Source: Bacillota bacterium (GTDB lineage Bacteria; Bacillota; Clostridia; Acetivibrionales; DSM-1351). Taken from it: 5,931 bases of DNA. The stretch spans positions 1 through 5,931 of the forward strand of contig JAEZKZ010000092.1 in NCBI GenBank assembly GCA_023415305.1, written 5' to 3'. The position numbers were made by a program, and so were the translations under genes. The notes below the pieces were generated by a model. That model had not been told where the DNA came from and searched no databases. It saw only the letters and a program-made list of their open reading frames with translations. Position 1 is the stretch's first letter; every line of letters begins with the position of its first letter. Below, one piece after another: positions 5,598-5,931 of the stretch.

Positions 5598-5603
5598 TAT
5601 ACT
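5598..5603 (+). promoter_or_regulatory. Possible -10 element for the yyaL-like gene
   Basis: TATACT matches the -10 consensus at five of six positions and lies 36 bases before the ATG. No good -35 is found at the right distance. The 150 bases between the recombinase relic and this gene contain no other clear signal, so the promoter call is weak. Confidence 0.2.
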
Positions 5604-5638
5604 AACAATAATTCAATGTTGAAAGGTAATGATACACT

Positions 5639-5931
5639 ATGACTGAGCATAAATACACAAATAAACTAATTCAAGAGAAATCCCCCTACCTGCTCCAACA
5701 CGCCCACAACCCAGTAGATTGGTACCCGTGGGGACCTGAAGCCTTCGGGCGAGCGGTTGGCGAAGACAAACCCATTTTCCTGAGTATCGGATACTCTACC
5801 TGTCATTGGTGTCATGTAATGGAACGAGAATCCTTTGAGGATGAGGAAGTTGCTCATCTATTAAATAAATACTTTATATGCATTAAGGTTGACCGTGAGG
5901 AACGCCCCGATATTGACAGCATCTATATGTC
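5639..5931 (+). CDS. yyaL: YyaL/DUF255 thioredoxin-domain protein, N-terminal part (runs off right edge)
   Basis: These are the first 97 codons of a YyaL-type protein (DUF255, also called Thioredox_DsbH; related to human SPATA20). These proteins are usually near 650-700 residues, with an N-terminal thioredoxin fold and a C-terminal (alpha/alpha)6 sugar-epimerase-like barrel; their biochemical role is poorly known. The family signatures are all present: LIQEKSPYLLQHAHNPVDWY (10-29), PWG, EDKPIFLSIGYSTCHWCHVM (42-61) with the CHWC redox-like pair at 55-58, ESFEDEEVA (64-72) and KVDREERPDIDSIYM (83-97). There is no signal peptide, so it is probably cytoplasmic. The ribosome binding site is weak: GAAAGG lies about a dozen bases before the ATG. 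An ATG at 5628 is out of frame and soon stops. Two decayed fragments of a similar gene occur upstream in this window. Confidence 0.93.
   Translation, partial: MTEHKYTNKLIQEKSPYLLQHAHNPVDWYPWGPEAFGRAVGEDKPIFLSIGYSTCHWCHVMERESFEDEEVAHLLNKYFICIKVDREERPDIDSIYM

Noticed and set aside
5666..5857. Minus-strand open frame of 63 codons
   Set aside because: It is the shadow of the yyaL-like coding sequence on the other strand.

Overview
The window is AT-rich DNA with strong GAGGTG/AGGAG-type ribosome binding sites, one TTG start supported by its ribosome binding site, and gene families typical of low-GC Gram-positive bacteria. These include an XRE regulator beside an ABC ATPase, a Mef-like MFS exporter and a YyaL/DUF255 protein. 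This suggests a Firmicute, most likely a Clostridia or Bacilli member. No species can be named from the sequence alone.

Layout. (1) Positions 1-1406, minus strand: an XRE regulator with a long helical C-terminal part is followed 63 bases downstream by the N-terminus of an ABC transporter ATPase that runs off the left edge. The two are probably one operon, expressed from a promoter near 1425-1452. (2) Positions 1407-1869: a divergent intergenic region with a perfect GGTTGA/TCAACC dyad, a tiny relic of a yyaL-like coding sequence, crossing inverted repeats, a good plus-strand promoter and a 32-codon small ORF. (3) Positions 1870-3262, plus strand: an MFS efflux transporter ending in a clear terminator hairpin. 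(4) Positions 3263-3687: non-coding, beginning with a second and longer decayed fragment of a yyaL-like gene that carries two in-frame stops. (5) Positions 3688-4950: a stand-alone gene of unknown function with its own promoter, a TTG start and a strong terminator. (6) Positions 4966-5485: a palindrome, then a broken tyrosine recombinase with a frameshift, two stops and a lost catalytic arginine. (7) Positions 5639-5931: the intact N-terminus of a yyaL-like thioredoxin-fold gene that runs off the right edge.

The most notable point is that the same short stretch of the yyaL-like gene, around its CHWC active site, occurs three times: a relic of about 30 bases near 1576, a relic of 120 bases or more near 3290, and the intact gene at 5639. 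Each relic sits beside an accessory gene, and a dead recombinase lies immediately upstream of the intact gene. I infer that the 5' end of this gene is a recurrent insertion or rearrangement site where accessory genes (an exporter and an unknown protein) have accumulated. The mechanism is not shown by the sequence. I see no rRNA, tRNA, CRISPR array or intact mobile element.
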